Positions 18,474 to 26,266 are shown, numbered from the stretch's first letter. The stretch: DNA of 62,350 nt from a virus (IMGVR_UViG_3300035190_001508:1-62350), one strand, 5' to 3'. The notes: generated by a model from the sequence alone, not told the origin. Made by a program: numbers and translations.

Positions 18474-19616
18474 TTATTCTTGGGTCAGGGTAAACCTTTC
18501 GGCACCCTTATCCAAAATTCTTTCGGACTGTAAGCCGTCCTCAAAATCACGGGCCCACGCTGTTTTCTTGCCCTTGGGGGCTTTACCGGCATAGTGGTCT
18601 CGGATCTTGGCTAGTGGCACATCGCTTAGTTCGATAATATCGAAAGCAGACAAACCACGTGCAGAGGCATAATCAAGAAAGCCCGCCTTGTCCACAATAA
18701 TCTTTCGGGAACCTAAACTTTTTAGGCGGAGCCCCGGCAGCTCGTGTCCTTGCTTGGCCATTTCCACGGCTCTGTACCGGATTCCCTCGGCCCACTTCTC
18801 CACGATTGTGGCTACTGTATACATGCGAGCTAACACCTCGGGGTCCTCGATGTCCTTGCCGGCAATACTACCGCTGGGTACAAGGTCTGGGCTATAGCGC
18901 TTTGCGACCTCTTGCGCGGTGTGTCCCAGCGCGGGGCATCTGTCCTTGTGCATGCAGTACTGGCAGCTGTTGCTAATGCTGAGCAGGCTCCATTCTGGCA
19001 CTCCTCCAAAGGACCACTGCGGTCTAACACGGGTGGCCTGCTGAATGGCGGCGCTAAGTTTTTCTACGTACTCAAAAAGTCTCTCGCGGGAATACTCGCC
19101 GACCAGCAGCTCGTTGCGTTGCGGCAAACTAAAGCTGGCGAAAATAGTGTCCACCTCGGGGAACAATTGGAACACGCCAACGGCGTACGCAGTGCTCTGC
19201 CAGTTTTCCGGCGGGGCGTCCACTTTACCAATGCCGGTCTTGTGATCGTGCAGAACAGCGCAAGATCCAGCGACCGCCACAATGTCTGCGGTGCCAAACG
19301 TTTCGCACTCGTTTAGTTTAATGTCTAGTCGTATTTCCTGATGGATTACCGGCTCGACGCTTGTGTGGTTGCGCAGAAACTCAATTGCTCCGTCCATGTC
19401 CACAATTAGCTTTTCATAAATGCCAAGCTCCTTTTCGTCGTGCAGCGCGCCGGGGTCTCTAACCTCCACGGCCTCGTGAATGCGGGTGCCCATTTCGGCG
19501 GCTGCGTTTGTGCCGCCGCGGCTTTCCCAGCCGGGGCAATTGTTAATGTGCTTTAGGCTGCTCGGTCCGAACTCTGCGTGCGGACGCGCACTGTGGTCTA
19601 CATCTTTATTTTCCAT
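18474..19616 (-). CDS. PD-(D/E)XK (RecB/Cas4-like, DUF2800-type) nuclease, 380 aa
   Basis: The start at 19616 is chosen because it overlaps the previous stop by 11 bp; an in-frame non-ATG start lies 33 bp upstream. Motifs follow the family order: a Cys-containing FGPSSLKHINNCPGW opening, GTRIHEAVE, GTADIVAVAG (catalytic Asp), VLHDHKTG (Asp and Lys) and NWQSTAYA. A cluster SCQYCMHKDRCP may bind iron-sulphur or zinc, as in Cas4/AddB-like nucleases. The likely role is exonuclease in recombination-dependent replication or host DNA breakdown. Confidence 0.8.
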   Translation of the reverse strand: MENKDVDHSARPHAEFGPSSLKHINNCPGWESRGGTNAAAEMGTRIHEAVEVRDPGALHDEKELGIYEKLIVDMDGAIEFLRNHTSVEPVIHQEIRLDIKLNECETFGTADIVAVAGSCAVLHDHKTGIGKVDAPPENWQSTAYAVGVFQLFPEVDTIFASFSLPQRNELLVGEYSRERLFEYVEKLSAAIQQATRVRPQWSFGGVPEWSLLSISNSCQYCMHKDRCPALGHTAQEVAKRYSPDLVPSGSIAGKDIEDPEVLARMYTVATIVEKWAEGIRYRAVEMAKQGHELPGLRLKSLGSRKIIVDKAGFLDYASARGLSAFDIIELSDVPLAKIRDHYAGKAPKGKKTAWARDFEDGLQSERILDKGAERFTLTQE

Positions 19617-19824
19617 AGGGATTAATGTGGGGGTTGTTTGACTGGTCAAGATCGGCCAGCAGATGTTGCTTAATACAACTTAAAGAATTTAGCAATTCTT
19701 TTATTTGAGAAGTTATTTCCGATTCCGGCCCGCTGTGTTTAGCGCAGGTTTTGTGCATTTGCTTTAGGGATGCGTTTGCGGTGTTGAGTAGTTGAGCTAG
19801 CTTTTGGTGCGGTTGAAGTTTCAT
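19606..19824 (-). CDS. Small helical protein, 72 aa
   Basis: The first ATG in frame is at 19824; a TTG two codons earlier is less likely. The protein is helical and polar (KLAQLLNTANASLKQMHKTC). Its end overlaps the nuclease start through ATGGAAAATAA, the same 11-nt junction seen between the two lysis genes at 60991. The function is not recognised. Confidence 0.6.
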   Translation of the reverse strand: MKLQPHQKLAQLLNTANASLKQMHKTCAKHSGPESEITSQIKELLNSLSCIKQHLLADLDQSNNPHINPYGK

Positions 19825-19849
19825 GGACAAGAGTTAATTCTTATCCTAG

Positions 19850-21178
19850 TTAGGACGCTTCGTCAAGTCGCGTGTACTCAACACCGTGCAGCGTTTGCAA
19901 ATTCTCACACTTTTTGTTAATTATGTTGACAACGCCTTCTTCCACGGTGCCCGCCGCAACAACGACCAACTGCAGTGAATCCGACTTGGCGCCGTTGCGG
20001 TGCGTGCGGCCCAACACCTGCAGGTGGCTTTTGGCGTTAAAGGTTGGGCTAATTAGTGTAACGCGTTGCCTGTTTCCGTTAACGTCGTGCAGGCTAAGAC
20101 CGGTGCCCCCGGCCTCAATATTCACAACCAGAATCTGATCGGTGTCGTTCTGGAAGTTGTCAACCAGCTCCTGTCTCTGGGCTCCTGTTTGACCACCCTG
20201 AACAACCCCGCACTTAAGTTCTTGCGCTAACTTTTCGGCTGTCTCTCTAAAGTTTACAAACAGAACCACCGCCATATTCTGGTCCACGTAGTCTTGCGCT
20301 AGTTGGATTAGGTTGGGCACCTTATTGAACTCGGCCTCCTGCCTTGCGCGCAGCAGCCTTACAATAAATGGCTCGTCGTACTGTTCTTCTTCCTCGACGC
20401 TTGAGTCCAGAATGTAGTTCTCCAAGGCCGACTCGCTAATCTTGTTCTTTGAATAAAAGTCCTTGTTACAGGATACAGGAAGCATGTGCACGTGGTTCTG
20501 TTTAAAGCTATCCGGGAAATCGTTTATGGATAGCCTGTACGCCACGCCCTTGGTCCCGTAGAGTTGCGCGTTAAGATCCTTTAGTTTTGATTTGTCCCGC
20601 AGGTACCAGCTCCCCCAAGTGTCTTGGTTGCACCCAACCGTGTACATCCAGCTAACCCAACCCCGCAACGGAGCCTGTGCCGCGTTAAGGCTGTGTAGGT
20701 TAACCGCGAAACCCAACGCCCGCATTTCGGTCGGGTCCTCACAAGCGGTTGCGCTAAGCAAGTGCAGTTTGTACTTTTGTTGGGCCGCACTAATTAAGAG
20801 CTGAGCGTTTTGGGAATAAGCGCCCTTGCACTTGTGGACCTCGTCAAAAATAATTAAGGTGTCCGAAGGAAGCGCCCACCGCATAATTTTCTTACCGGCC
20901 TTTTTTAAATGCGCTGTGTTGCCGGTACGCAAAGACTCGTAGTTAAGGACGAATACCGGCTCTATGCCGTGCTCCGCAAACTCGCGTTTCCAACTAACAA
21001 TAACGGATTTCGGACAGACAACCGCGACCGGCACACCGAGCTCCATGGCCAAGCTAACGCTTACCACGGTCTTGCCGGTACCAACCATGCTGGTGTCCAA
21101 GCTGTTTAGGCCCCGTTTCCGGTGCACATTAACAAAAAAATCTTTAGCCCTTTGCTGGGCGGGGAACAATGTTTTCAT
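19850..21178 (-). CDS. SF2 (SNF2/DEAD-like) DNA helicase/ATPase, 442 aa
   Basis: Walker A is MVGTGKT (residues 31-37), motif II DEVH (112-115), motif III SAT (142-144), and motif VI QVLGRTHRNG lies near residue 400. SNF2-like features include VVNIEAGGTGLSLHD, the motif V region. The length is near a minimal two-RecA-domain motor without extra domains. It would unwind or translocate on DNA during replication or recombination. The next gene downstream is the 72-aa protein, and the gene before it is coupled by ATGA. Confidence 0.9.
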   Translation of the reverse strand: MKTLFPAQQRAKDFFVNVHRKRGLNSLDTSMVGTGKTVVSVSLAMELGVPVAVVCPKSVIVSWKREFAEHGIEPVFVLNYESLRTGNTAHLKKAGKKIMRWALPSDTLIIFDEVHKCKGAYSQNAQLLISAAQQKYKLHLLSATACEDPTEMRALGFAVNLHSLNAAQAPLRGWVSWMYTVGCNQDTWGSWYLRDKSKLKDLNAQLYGTKGVAYRLSINDFPDSFKQNHVHMLPVSCNKDFYSKNKISESALENYILDSSVEEEEQYDEPFIVRLLRARQEAEFNKVPNLIQLAQDYVDQNMAVVLFVNFRETAEKLAQELKCGVVQGGQTGAQRQELVDNFQNDTDQILVVNIEAGGTGLSLHDVNGNRQRVTLISPTFNAKSHLQVLGRTHRNGAKSDSLQLVVVAAGTVEEGVVNIINKKCENLQTLHGVEYTRLDEAS

Positions 21179-21465
21179 GCTTGCGTGTACAAAATAATCC
21201 CGGAATACTCAAAGCCATTACTGTCCACGTGATACGTCTCGTGACAGATTCTGGTAATTTCGTATTTAGTTTTTGGTATTACGCTTCCCACAGCAATACA
21301 AGGTCCGCCAGCTGGGTCTACAAACGCGAGGTCTTTGCAATCCTCTGAGGCATAAGCGGCGCGGTACGACAGCTCGTCGTCAAAACGAACAATCCATTTA
21401 CCGGGCTCTTCGAGCCTTGCGAACGTTACGTTGTCTCCTATCCGGTTCTTGTATATTATTTTCAT
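21175..21465 (-). CDS. Small protein with GGPxIxVG motif, 96 aa
   Basis: The ATG at 21465 is chosen over a non-ATG start five codons upstream. The stop overlaps the helicase start (ATGA). The sequence FVDPAGGPCIAVGSV closely matches FFEPTGGPRISVGAN in the protein at 23613-23897, so the two are diverged paralogues with a small beta-rich fold. The 5' third overlaps the resolvase gene by 68 bp, which is unusually long for this genome. The function is unknown. Confidence 0.6.
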   Translation of the reverse strand: MKIIYKNRIGDNVTFARLEEPGKWIVRFDDELSYRAAYASEDCKDLAFVDPAGGPCIAVGSVIPKTKYEITRICHETYHVDSNGFEYSGIILYTQA

Positions 21466-21940
21466 TTGCGTATTTAGCAATTAAAGCTGCGTCTACAATG
21501 CCATCGTGTGGTACTTTACTTTTTCCAACACACCAGTTTTGCGTGGGCCAGAACGAACTTGCTTTACTCAATGCGTAGGCTTTTGTCAAGCCCTTGGGTA
21601 TTTTTTCACCTAACATATTTTTGTGCCAAGACGGGACCTGCACACGCACAAACGGTATATCCGCAGCGCTGCAGACCCCCATTAACTTGCCAAAGCTTAT
21701 GGCCATGCTGCGCATACTTTGCAGGGTAGCCGCGTAATGCAGTGGTTCTTCTATTGCCACCAAGGGTTCTTTCCAAACCTTTAGCCACTTAAGAAGAGCC
21801 ACTGGATCTATTTCTCGACGATCTGCAAACCGTATATTTGGCATTGGTAAAATATCTAGAACGCGGCCGCTGGCTGCGTCTAGTGCGCAGCAGCCCCCGT
21901 CCAAACCGTTATCAATACCAATTATGTTTTTGTGTGACAC
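21398..21940 (-). CDS. RuvC-like Holliday junction resolvase, 180 aa
   Basis: The RNase H-like core shows IIGIDNGLDGG (D10), VAIEEP (E64/E65) and HDGIVDAALIAKY (D146, D150), matching the four acidic catalytic residues of RuvC-type resolvases. A QSMRSMAISFGKLMG helix follows strand 4, as in the family. A basic tail (RRQRNVRKARRAR) may bind DNA. The start is GTG, placed 6 nt after a promoter -10 sequence, so the transcript is probably leaderless. The enzyme would resolve branched DNA before packaging. Confidence 0.85.
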   Translation of the reverse strand: MSHKNIIGIDNGLDGGCCALDAASGRVLDILPMPNIRFADRREIDPVALLKWLKVWKEPLVAIEEPLHYAATLQSMRSMAISFGKLMGVCSAADIPFVRVQVPSWHKNMLGEKIPKGLTKAYALSKASSFWPTQNWCVGKSKVPHDGIVDAALIAKYANENNIQEPDRRQRNVRKARRAR

Positions 21941-21946
21941 CCATAC

Positions 21947-21976
21947 AACTTACTGTAAATAAGTTGCAATTGTCAA
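21947..21976 (-). promoter_or_regulatory. Sigma70-like promoter for resolvase (leaderless)
   Basis: The minus strand reads TTGACA, 18 bp, TAAGTT, then 6 nt and the GTG start at 21940. The expected transcription start falls on or next to the start codon. The same layout is seen before the portal gene and the gene at 61574. Confidence 0.5.
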
Positions 21977-22179
21977 GCACACTTAACAGTTTTGCGGGGC
22001 GTTACCGTGACCGGCTGGACCGTGGATCTTTTGATTCTTACGCCGGTTAAACGTGCCGCGAGCGCTTGTGCGTGCTCGGGGCTAGGAGCAATAATAGCGT
22101 AGTCCCTGTAGTTTGAGTCTGTGAACGCTACTGCGTGCCAGTGTAGCTTTCCTGATTTGTTTATTGGTTCATTTGTCAT
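21973..22179 (-). CDS. Hypothetical protein, 68 aa
   Basis: A short soluble protein with HWHAVAFTDSNYRDYAII at its centre and a basic, Thr/Val-rich C-terminus ending KTVKCA. The start overlaps the end of the upstream 58-aa gene. It resembles small phage proteins of the replication region only in size. No function is assigned. Confidence 0.55.
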   Translation of the reverse strand: MTNEPINKSGKLHWHAVAFTDSNYRDYAIIAPSPEHAQALAARLTGVRIKRSTVQPVTVTPRKTVKCA

Positions 22180-22345
22180 CTTTAATCTGTTGTAAGAGTT
22201 CGTTAATTGCTACCTGCAGAAGGTCGATTTCTTCTGTTAATCGCTTTGTGCTGCCCAGTTTTTCTTCTTTTGCGCGCTTAAAATAAGCTTCTTTAAGCGC
22301 GACTAGAATTAAGTTCTGTGCCGTTAGTTTCGGTGTACTACCCAT
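22169..22345 (-). CDS. Coiled-coil protein, 58 aa
   Basis: The ATG at 22345 lies in the ATGGGTAG overlap with the previous stop and is preferred over an upstream in-frame start. The product is Lys/Glu-rich and helical (YFKRAKEEKLGSTKRLTEEI), consistent with a coiled coil. The function is unknown. Confidence 0.55.
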   Translation of the reverse strand: MGSTPKLTAQNLILVALKEAYFKRAKEEKLGSTKRLTEEIDLLQVAINELLQQIKDDK

Positions 22346-22535
22346 TACGGGACTCCTTCCATGTGGCAAGCGCTTTGGCCGCTTGTTCAGCGTCCGGCGA
22401 TACGACCCACGCACTTAAAGTGGAAAGCAACGCGTCCGCTAATTGGTCCGCGAGCGTATGTTCTTTTTCGTACAGCTGTAGTGCTTCCCGTTTGTCGGCA
22501 AGGATCTTTTCAATGGCGTCGTCAACAATACTCAT
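22338..22535 (-). CDS. Helical protein, 65 aa
   Basis: The protein is short, acidic and helix-rich (MSIVDDAIEKILADKREALQ). It is tightly packed between neighbours: 5 bp after the zinc-finger gene and overlapping the next gene by 8 bp. No family is recognised. Confidence 0.55.
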   Translation of the reverse strand: MSIVDDAIEKILADKREALQLYEKEHTLADQLADALLSTLSAWVVSPDAEQAAKALATWKESRNG

Positions 22536-22540
22536 TTGGT

Positions 22541-22723
22541 TTATTTGGAATGGTAGTATTTAAGAAACTTCGGCAGTACTGGCAGGATACGCTCGACTGT
22601 CCACATGTCGCTCTGACACGGCGGGCAGATGGGGTCCATCATTCGTTGTTCCGGCTTGTTGCCACGGCGTCCCTTTGTACCACAAATGATACAGGTATAC
22701 TTTCTAGAAGGGAGCGTCGTCAT
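22541..22723 (-). CDS. Small zinc-ribbon protein, 60 aa
   Basis: Two CxxC pairs (CIICG and CPPC) about 20 residues apart form a likely zinc ribbon. The C-terminal third is a hydrophobic/aromatic helix (ILPVLPKFLKYYHSK). It may bind nucleic acid or a host protein. The start is directly at the end of the 85-aa gene. Confidence 0.6.
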   Translation of the reverse strand: MTTLPSRKYTCIICGTKGRRGNKPEQRMMDPICPPCQSDMWTVERILPVLPKFLKYYHSK

Positions 22724-22981
22724 TTAATTGTAGTTTTCTTCTCTGAAAAGTTCTTTGAAGTCGCGCACTGCTTCGCCTTTGTGGTGCACGAACAGGTCGT
22801 TGTACAAGCGGATAAGCAGACCTTTGTACTGGTCACGCTCGCGCATAACTTCAACAAATCGTGTGTCAGCCTCAATAGACATTTGATGCCATTTGGCACT
22901 TTCCTCACGCGCCTCATCCCGTTCGCGCTCAAGTGCGTCCAGATCAAAGCCGCTAATTACTATATCGTGTGTCCTGCCCAT
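22724..22981 (-). CDS. Coiled-coil protein, 85 aa
   Basis: Most of the sequence has heptad character (LDALERERDEAREESAKWHQ). It ends with an acidic KELFREENYN tail. It is separated from the upstream gene by 1 bp. The function is unknown. Confidence 0.6.
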   Translation of the reverse strand: MGRTHDIVISGFDLDALERERDEAREESAKWHQMSIEADTRFVEVMRERDQYKGLLIRLYNDLFVHHKGEAVRDFKELFREENYN

Positions 22982-22982
22982 A

Positions 22983-23351
22983 TTATTCTTCGTTAAATTT
23001 TTCTTTCATCCTGTTGGCCGCAATCTTGTAGACCTCAAAGAAATCTTTGCGGTCGTCTTCTGACAAGCTCAAAATACGCTCGCCCACACTTTTCAGATCA
23101 GTGATGCATTCATCGGTGTCGTATGTGACGTAAGCAATAACCATGCACGACTCTTCGCTATTAAAAGCAGATACACTTATGGTGCAGTTGAGCTTGCTAA
23201 TGCGAGCGTTGTCGTCAACATACTCCCACCCATTAGCAAGATAGTCATTCAGTTGGCCGTAATAGCGGTTTGTGTAGTACTGTACAATGCTGAGTGTACA
23301 ATTTGCATTCTCTGATGGTCGTGCTCCTATGTTGTTGACTCTTATTTTCAT
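22983..23351 (-). CDS. Hypothetical protein, 122 aa
   Basis: The N-terminal half is beta-rich (ARISKLNCTISVSAFNSEES), and the C-terminal part is a charged helix (DDRKDFFEVYKIAANRMKEK). There is no membrane segment or recognised motif. It lies after the tRNA and the tiny membrane peptide in the same direction. Confidence 0.55.
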   Translation of the reverse strand: MKIRVNNIGARPSENANCTLSIVQYYTNRYYGQLNDYLANGWEYVDDNARISKLNCTISVSAFNSEESCMVIAYVTYDTDECITDLKSVGERILSLSEDDRKDFFEVYKIAANRMKEKFNEE

Positions 23352-23365
23352 AATATGGAGATTGG

Positions 23366-23434
23366 TTACTCTATTAAGCTGACTAAGACCAATAGTACGG
23401 CGATCAAAATAAGCCTTTGTGTTAGATCGTCCAT
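23366..23434 (-). CDS. Possible 22-aa transmembrane peptide
   Basis: The frame encodes MDDLTQRLILIAVLLVLVSL followed by Ile-Glu and stop: a charged start and one hydrophobic helix. It fills the otherwise empty space between the tRNA region and the 122-aa gene and resembles the small membrane peptides at 45305, 44560 and 48427. Expression is not proven. Confidence 0.4.
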   Translation of the reverse strand: MDDLTQRLILIAVLLVLVSLIE

Positions 23435-23471
23435 GTCGTCTTTAGTGTCGGTTTAGGGTTTGGTTTCCAGC

Positions 23472-23519
23472 GTAATGCGTCATATATGGCTAGTTAAGCG
23501 GTGTAATGCGTCATGTATG
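23472..23519 (-). repeat. Direct repeat pair next to the tRNA
   Basis: A 17-bp sequence GTAATGCGTCATRTATG occurs at 23472-23488 and 23503-23519. The second copy, with the following ATGATGCGTTA, also forms a hairpin with two G-T pairs. It lies just 3' of the tRNA on the transcribed strand, so it may be a processing or regulatory site. Confidence 0.6.
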
Positions 23520-23529
23520 ATGCGTTAAA

Positions 23530-23600
23530 AGCCCCATGAAAGAATCGAACTTTCGTCAGAAGATTACAAATCTACCGTTTTACCATTAAACTAATGGGGC
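23530..23600 (-). tRNA. tRNA-Thr (anticodon UGU)
   Basis: The minus strand folds as a cloverleaf. The acceptor stem is GCCCCAT with ATGGGGC, the D arm is GTTT/AAAC and the T arm is GAAAG/CTTTC with loop TTCGATT. The anticodon stem has one T-T mismatch, and its loop TTTGTAA gives the anticodon TGT, which reads ACA. The discriminator base is T and CCA is not encoded. It is the only tRNA I find; it may support the Thr-rich fibre genes, though that is inference. Confidence 0.9.
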
Positions 23601-23612
23601 GAAAACTACGGC

Positions 23613-23897
23613 TTAGGATTCTTGCGGCTCCTCGGTTTTGACCACAATAATATCTTTGCCAGCGCCAATGTAGTTAATGACTAGGCTCGGAAAGCTTTCG
23701 TCAAACTCCTGCAGATTTGCGCCAACGCTAATACGGGGTCCGCCGGTGGGCTCGAAGAACTCACATTCGTTGGACTCCGTGTTAACGCCGTACTGGTACG
23801 AACCGGATTCAATGGTCGCAACAAAAATATTTTTGTCGCCTTCAATTTTGCTAAGCGTAACGCTTGGCCCGTTGCTGTTTTTAATGGTGTATTCCAT
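23613..23897 (-). CDS. Small protein with GGPxIxVG motif, 94 aa
   Basis: The protein is beta-rich and acidic. FFEPTGGPRISVGAN aligns with FVDPAGGPCIAVGSV of the protein at 21175-21465, in the same relative position, so these are paralogues. It starts the tRNA-proximal end of a small-gene run. The function is unknown. Confidence 0.6.
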   Translation of the reverse strand: MEYTIKNSNGPSVTLSKIEGDKNIFVATIESGSYQYGVNTESNECEFFEPTGGPRISVGANLQEFDESFPSLVINYIGAGKDIIVVKTEEPQES

Positions 23898-23918
23898 AAT
23901 GTTTGTTTTGTTGTTTTG

Positions 23919-24116
23919 TCAGATGCTATTGTCCTCCAAAAATTCTCGCTTGAACATAGACTCAGTAATGTCTGGGTGCCACGCCATATACGTCATCATG
24001 GTCCGAAATACAGTAACTAAGTTCTCCAACGGCTGGTCCCGCGGCAGCGAGAACTCCAGCTTGCTTCCTTCGTGGGGGATCTCCACAGTGATCTTCATTT
24101 GTCGGTCGCGGTTCAT
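23919..24116 (-). CDS. Hypothetical protein, 65 aa
   Basis: The start is taken at 24116 because its ATGA overlaps the stop of the DUF5664-like gene; an internal Met six codons later is the alternative. The sequence includes KITVEIPHEGSKLEFSLPRD and a C-terminal helix. No function is recognised. Confidence 0.55.
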   Translation of the reverse strand: MNRDRQMKITVEIPHEGSKLEFSLPRDQPLENLVTVFRTMMTYMAWHPDITESMFKREFLEDNSI

Positions 24117-24805
24117 GAGTTGTACGGGTCTTGATGTTTGAGGTCACAGTCTTCACAGATCCAGCCGTACAGCCAGTGGTAGCTGTAGCCGCGCCCGCAA
24201 GTACATTCTTCTTTAAGGTAGCAATTTGCGACCTTAGATTGAGGTTCCGGTTTGGAATCACAAGTTTCTTTAAGATCACAATTTGTGATGAGTTTGCGGC
24301 GGTAGGTTCCTTCGTTTACTTCTTGTTTGACCCAACGGGGAATATAAAGCGTCATCCAGTCTCCAAAGCCAACATAGACTTCGTCGCCGTCCTGTAGGGT
24401 TTCTCCGCTTTTCAAAATGCGGTACTCCTCTTGGTCCTTCTTAAGTTCAGAAAGCAGCTCGTGCAGTTTGTCGTACGACTTAACCTTGCTTCTGTCATCC
24501 TGTAGCTTGCCGCAGTACTCAGCGTCCAGCAGAATATTACAGCAGCACGCTACGTGCGCAATATGACTGATGCCGGATTCAGGGTCCAAGTCCTCGCCGT
24601 CACGCCACGCGTTAAGGTGTCGCAGGATTGCGTTGACGTAGGTACTAGCGCACACGCCGGTCTTACGCCAGTTGTGCGATCCGTACTTTTCCGAACCAAG
24701 CTTGTGCACCCACGCGGTCTGCTCCATGGCGTACGGTGGGATTAAACCAAGCGGAGTTTTAGTTGCGCCAACTGCGCCTTTGGGGTCGTTGTATTGTGTT
24801 TGCAT
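24113..24805 (-). CDS. DUF5664-like protein (dATP/dGTP diphosphohydrolase N-terminal type) with Cys-rich tail, 230 aa
   Basis: Residues of about 15-95 match the DUF5664 pattern: TKTPLGLIPPYAM, KYGSHNWRKTG, YVNAILRHLNAWRDGED and SGISHIAHVACCCNILLDAE, a helical His/Asp/Glu set. This domain is associated with phage nucleotide metabolism. The C-terminal part adds CTCGRGYSYHW and WICEDC, a probable zinc knuckle. I see no PurZ-like gene, so no modified-base pathway is claimed. It couples to the next gene through ATGA. Confidence 0.7.
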   Translation of the reverse strand: MQTQYNDPKGAVGATKTPLGLIPPYAMEQTAWVHKLGSEKYGSHNWRKTGVCASTYVNAILRHLNAWRDGEDLDPESGISHIAHVACCCNILLDAEYCGKLQDDRSKVKSYDKLHELLSELKKDQEEYRILKSGETLQDGDEVYVGFGDWMTLYIPRWVKQEVNEGTYRRKLITNCDLKETCDSKPEPQSKVANCYLKEECTCGRGYSYHWLYGWICEDCDLKHQDPYNS

Positions 24806-24811
24806 TGAATT

Positions 24812-25036
24812 TTAGTTAGTGAACACTAAAGAGTTAAACTGTAAAGACCATAAGTTGTCGCCTTCGTGGGTAGCCCGCAAAACCAACTCGCCTGTATCTG
24901 GGTGTGTTAGCATTTGAGTTACGCGTTTATTTTTAATTGGTGCTGTTGGCTCCGCGCCAATAGATTCCATTAGACTAACGAAGTCTTCGTTGGTGGCTAG
25001 CCTAGTCTGACAGTTGTTTATTGTTTTGGTCTTCAT
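24812..25036 (-). CDS. Hypothetical protein, 74 aa
   Basis: The protein has a polar N-terminus and a beta-rich C-terminal half (TGELVLRATHEGDNLWSLQF). It overlaps the upstream gene by 35 bp, longer than usual here, so a later start is possible, although no internal ATG near the end of the overlap is convincing. No function is recognised. Confidence 0.5.
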   Translation of the reverse strand: MKTKTINNCQTRLATNEDFVSLMESIGAEPTAPIKNKRVTQMLTHPDTGELVLRATHEGDNLWSLQFNSLVFTN

Positions 25037-25238
25037 ATTTTAGTTGTTCTATTTTTTGTTTGTACTCTGCTGCCCTATCAAATTGTCCTTCTTCCACTGC
25101 TTGGTCGTGGATCTTTAAGAGCTCACTGTACGTAGGCTCTTTTTGCTTCCTAAAAATAAAGTCGAAGTTATCTCTAAATGTTTCGCCCTCCACGCGACGT
25201 GGTAGGTCTCCTTTTCCTGCTCCGGTTCCAAAGCTCAT
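25002..25238 (-). CDS. Small phage protein with GKGDxPR motif, 78 aa
   Basis: The N-terminus MSFGTGAGKGDLPRRVEGE is typical of small phage proteins seen near nucleotide-metabolism genes. The remainder is helical (ELLKIHDQAVEEGQFDRAAE). It is preceded by 124 bp with a palindrome and no gene. The function is unknown. Confidence 0.6.
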   Translation of the reverse strand: MSFGTGAGKGDLPRRVEGETFRDNFDFIFRKQKEPTYSELLKIHDQAVEEGQFDRAAEYKQKIEQLKYEDQNNKQLSD

Positions 25239-25342
25239 GGGTGGTACTTATTACGCAACCGCCAGTTTGGCAAGAAAAAAATTTTAACGGTGTTCCCGCT
25301 AAGGAATAATTAGGTAGCGCCGGCCGTTATTTGTGCAAACTA

Positions 25343-25356
25343 TTCCCGAACGGGAA
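25343..25356. promoter_or_regulatory. Perfect 14-bp palindrome in a 124-bp gap
   Basis: TTCCCGAACGGGAA is a perfect palindrome in the spacer between the genes ending at 25363 and starting at 25238. It may be a repressor operator or a small hairpin. A related AGCGGGAAC/GTTCCC pair lies nearby. Nothing else is seen in the spacer. Confidence 0.4.
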
Positions 25357-25362
25357 CCGTGT

Positions 25363-25659
25363 TTACCACAGGTGTTTGCACGCCCAGTACCGCGCGGTAG
25401 TCTTGTCCTTGGCGGACTGGCAGTTGTGCCGGGCCCGGAAATTAGAACGCCGCTTTGGGTCCTTGTGCTGAGTGAAGTCTTGGTAACCCCGCGCACCAAA
25501 CGAAACCTTTCGGACCTTGTCGCCCTGCTTGCCCAGCACCACAAACTTTTTCTCGGAGTCCTGCGGCGCGCGCTTGGGTTTATTAAAGCCAGCGAACAGC
25601 TCGCCGCGGAACTGAATCTTCCCGGACGGTAGTCTTTTAAAGTGCTTGGGCGTTGGCAT
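25363..25659 (-). CDS. DUF5754-like phage protein, 98 aa
   Basis: The ATG at 25659 is preferred because it leaves an 10-bp gap after the terminase small subunit gene. The C-terminal half (SFGARGYQDFTQHKDPKRRS, then CQSAKDKTTARYWACKHLW) is the signature of a conserved small basic family found in phages and large DNA viruses. It is rich in Lys/Arg and probably binds nucleic acid; the family has no established function. Confidence 0.7.
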   Translation of the reverse strand: MPTPKHFKRLPSGKIQFRGELFAGFNKPKRAPQDSEKKFVVLGKQGDKVRKVSFGARGYQDFTQHKDPKRRSNFRARHNCQSAKDKTTARYWACKHLW

Positions 25660-25669
25660 GGCTACAATA

Positions 25670-26266
25670 TTACTCGGCAGCGTCGTCCTCGTCAAGCAAC
25701 TCTGCTTCGACCGTAACCTGCTCAGACTTAACGCCTTTTGTCAGAACATTAAGGTTAATTGCCAGACCACCTCCGGCGGCACCCTTGGCGTTTAGGCCCA
25801 TGTTGGTCCTAAGGATTTCGTTAAGCGTGGCCAAGTCCCGCATGTTCTTAACGGCCGGGGGCATTGCCGCGGTGGTCTTTAGGATATTAAGCCCCAGCGC
25901 AACCATAATGGCTTGGTACCGGTCGGCCGTGTCTCCGGGCCTTTGCAGCGCCGTTTCAATTGCGGCCATGACCTGCTCGGCGTTCATTAGTCTTTCGGTC
26001 GGCGTAAGCACTTCTTCCACGGTCGGGGGCGGAGCGGCACCGGTTTCCGGCTCGTCCACTACCTGACCCAGCGCACCGCCGTGCGTTACACCGTTCTGCT
26101 TGACCCAACGGCGAACCGTGGTTGCGTCCACGCCAATGTTCCGGGCGATGTCCGGGACCGCGTGTCCTTGCGCGTATAGGGTTAGAGCCTTTTGACGCAC
26201 AATTGGGGGCTGCACGCGGCCCTTACTGGGATTGCTACTGAGCTTTGGATCTTCTTTGGCCTTCAT
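25670..26266 (-). CDS. terS: Terminase small subunit, 198 aa
   Basis: The N-terminal helix-turn-helix (QKALTLYAQGHAVPDIARNI, then DATTVRRWVKQ) would bind the packaging site. A Pro-rich linker and an Ala-rich helical region for oligomerisation follow, and the C-terminus is acidic (LLDEDDAAE), as expected for contact with the large subunit. It is divergent from the large subunit gene, which starts 277 bp away on the other strand with one small gene between. Confidence 0.75.
   Translation of the reverse strand: MKAKEDPKLSSNPSKGRVQPPIVRQKALTLYAQGHAVPDIARNIGVDATTVRRWVKQNGVTHGGALGQVVDEPETGAAPPPTVEEVLTPTERLMNAEQVMAAIETALQRPGDTADRYQAIMVALGLNILKTTAAMPPAVKNMRDLATLNEILRTNMGLNAKGAAGGGLAINLNVLTKGVKSEQVTVEAELLDEDDAAE

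Noticed and set aside
23530-23600. CTGACGAAAG within the tRNA looks like part of a ribozyme core.
   Set aside because: It lies in the variable loop and T arm of a complete tRNA and has no stems II or III.
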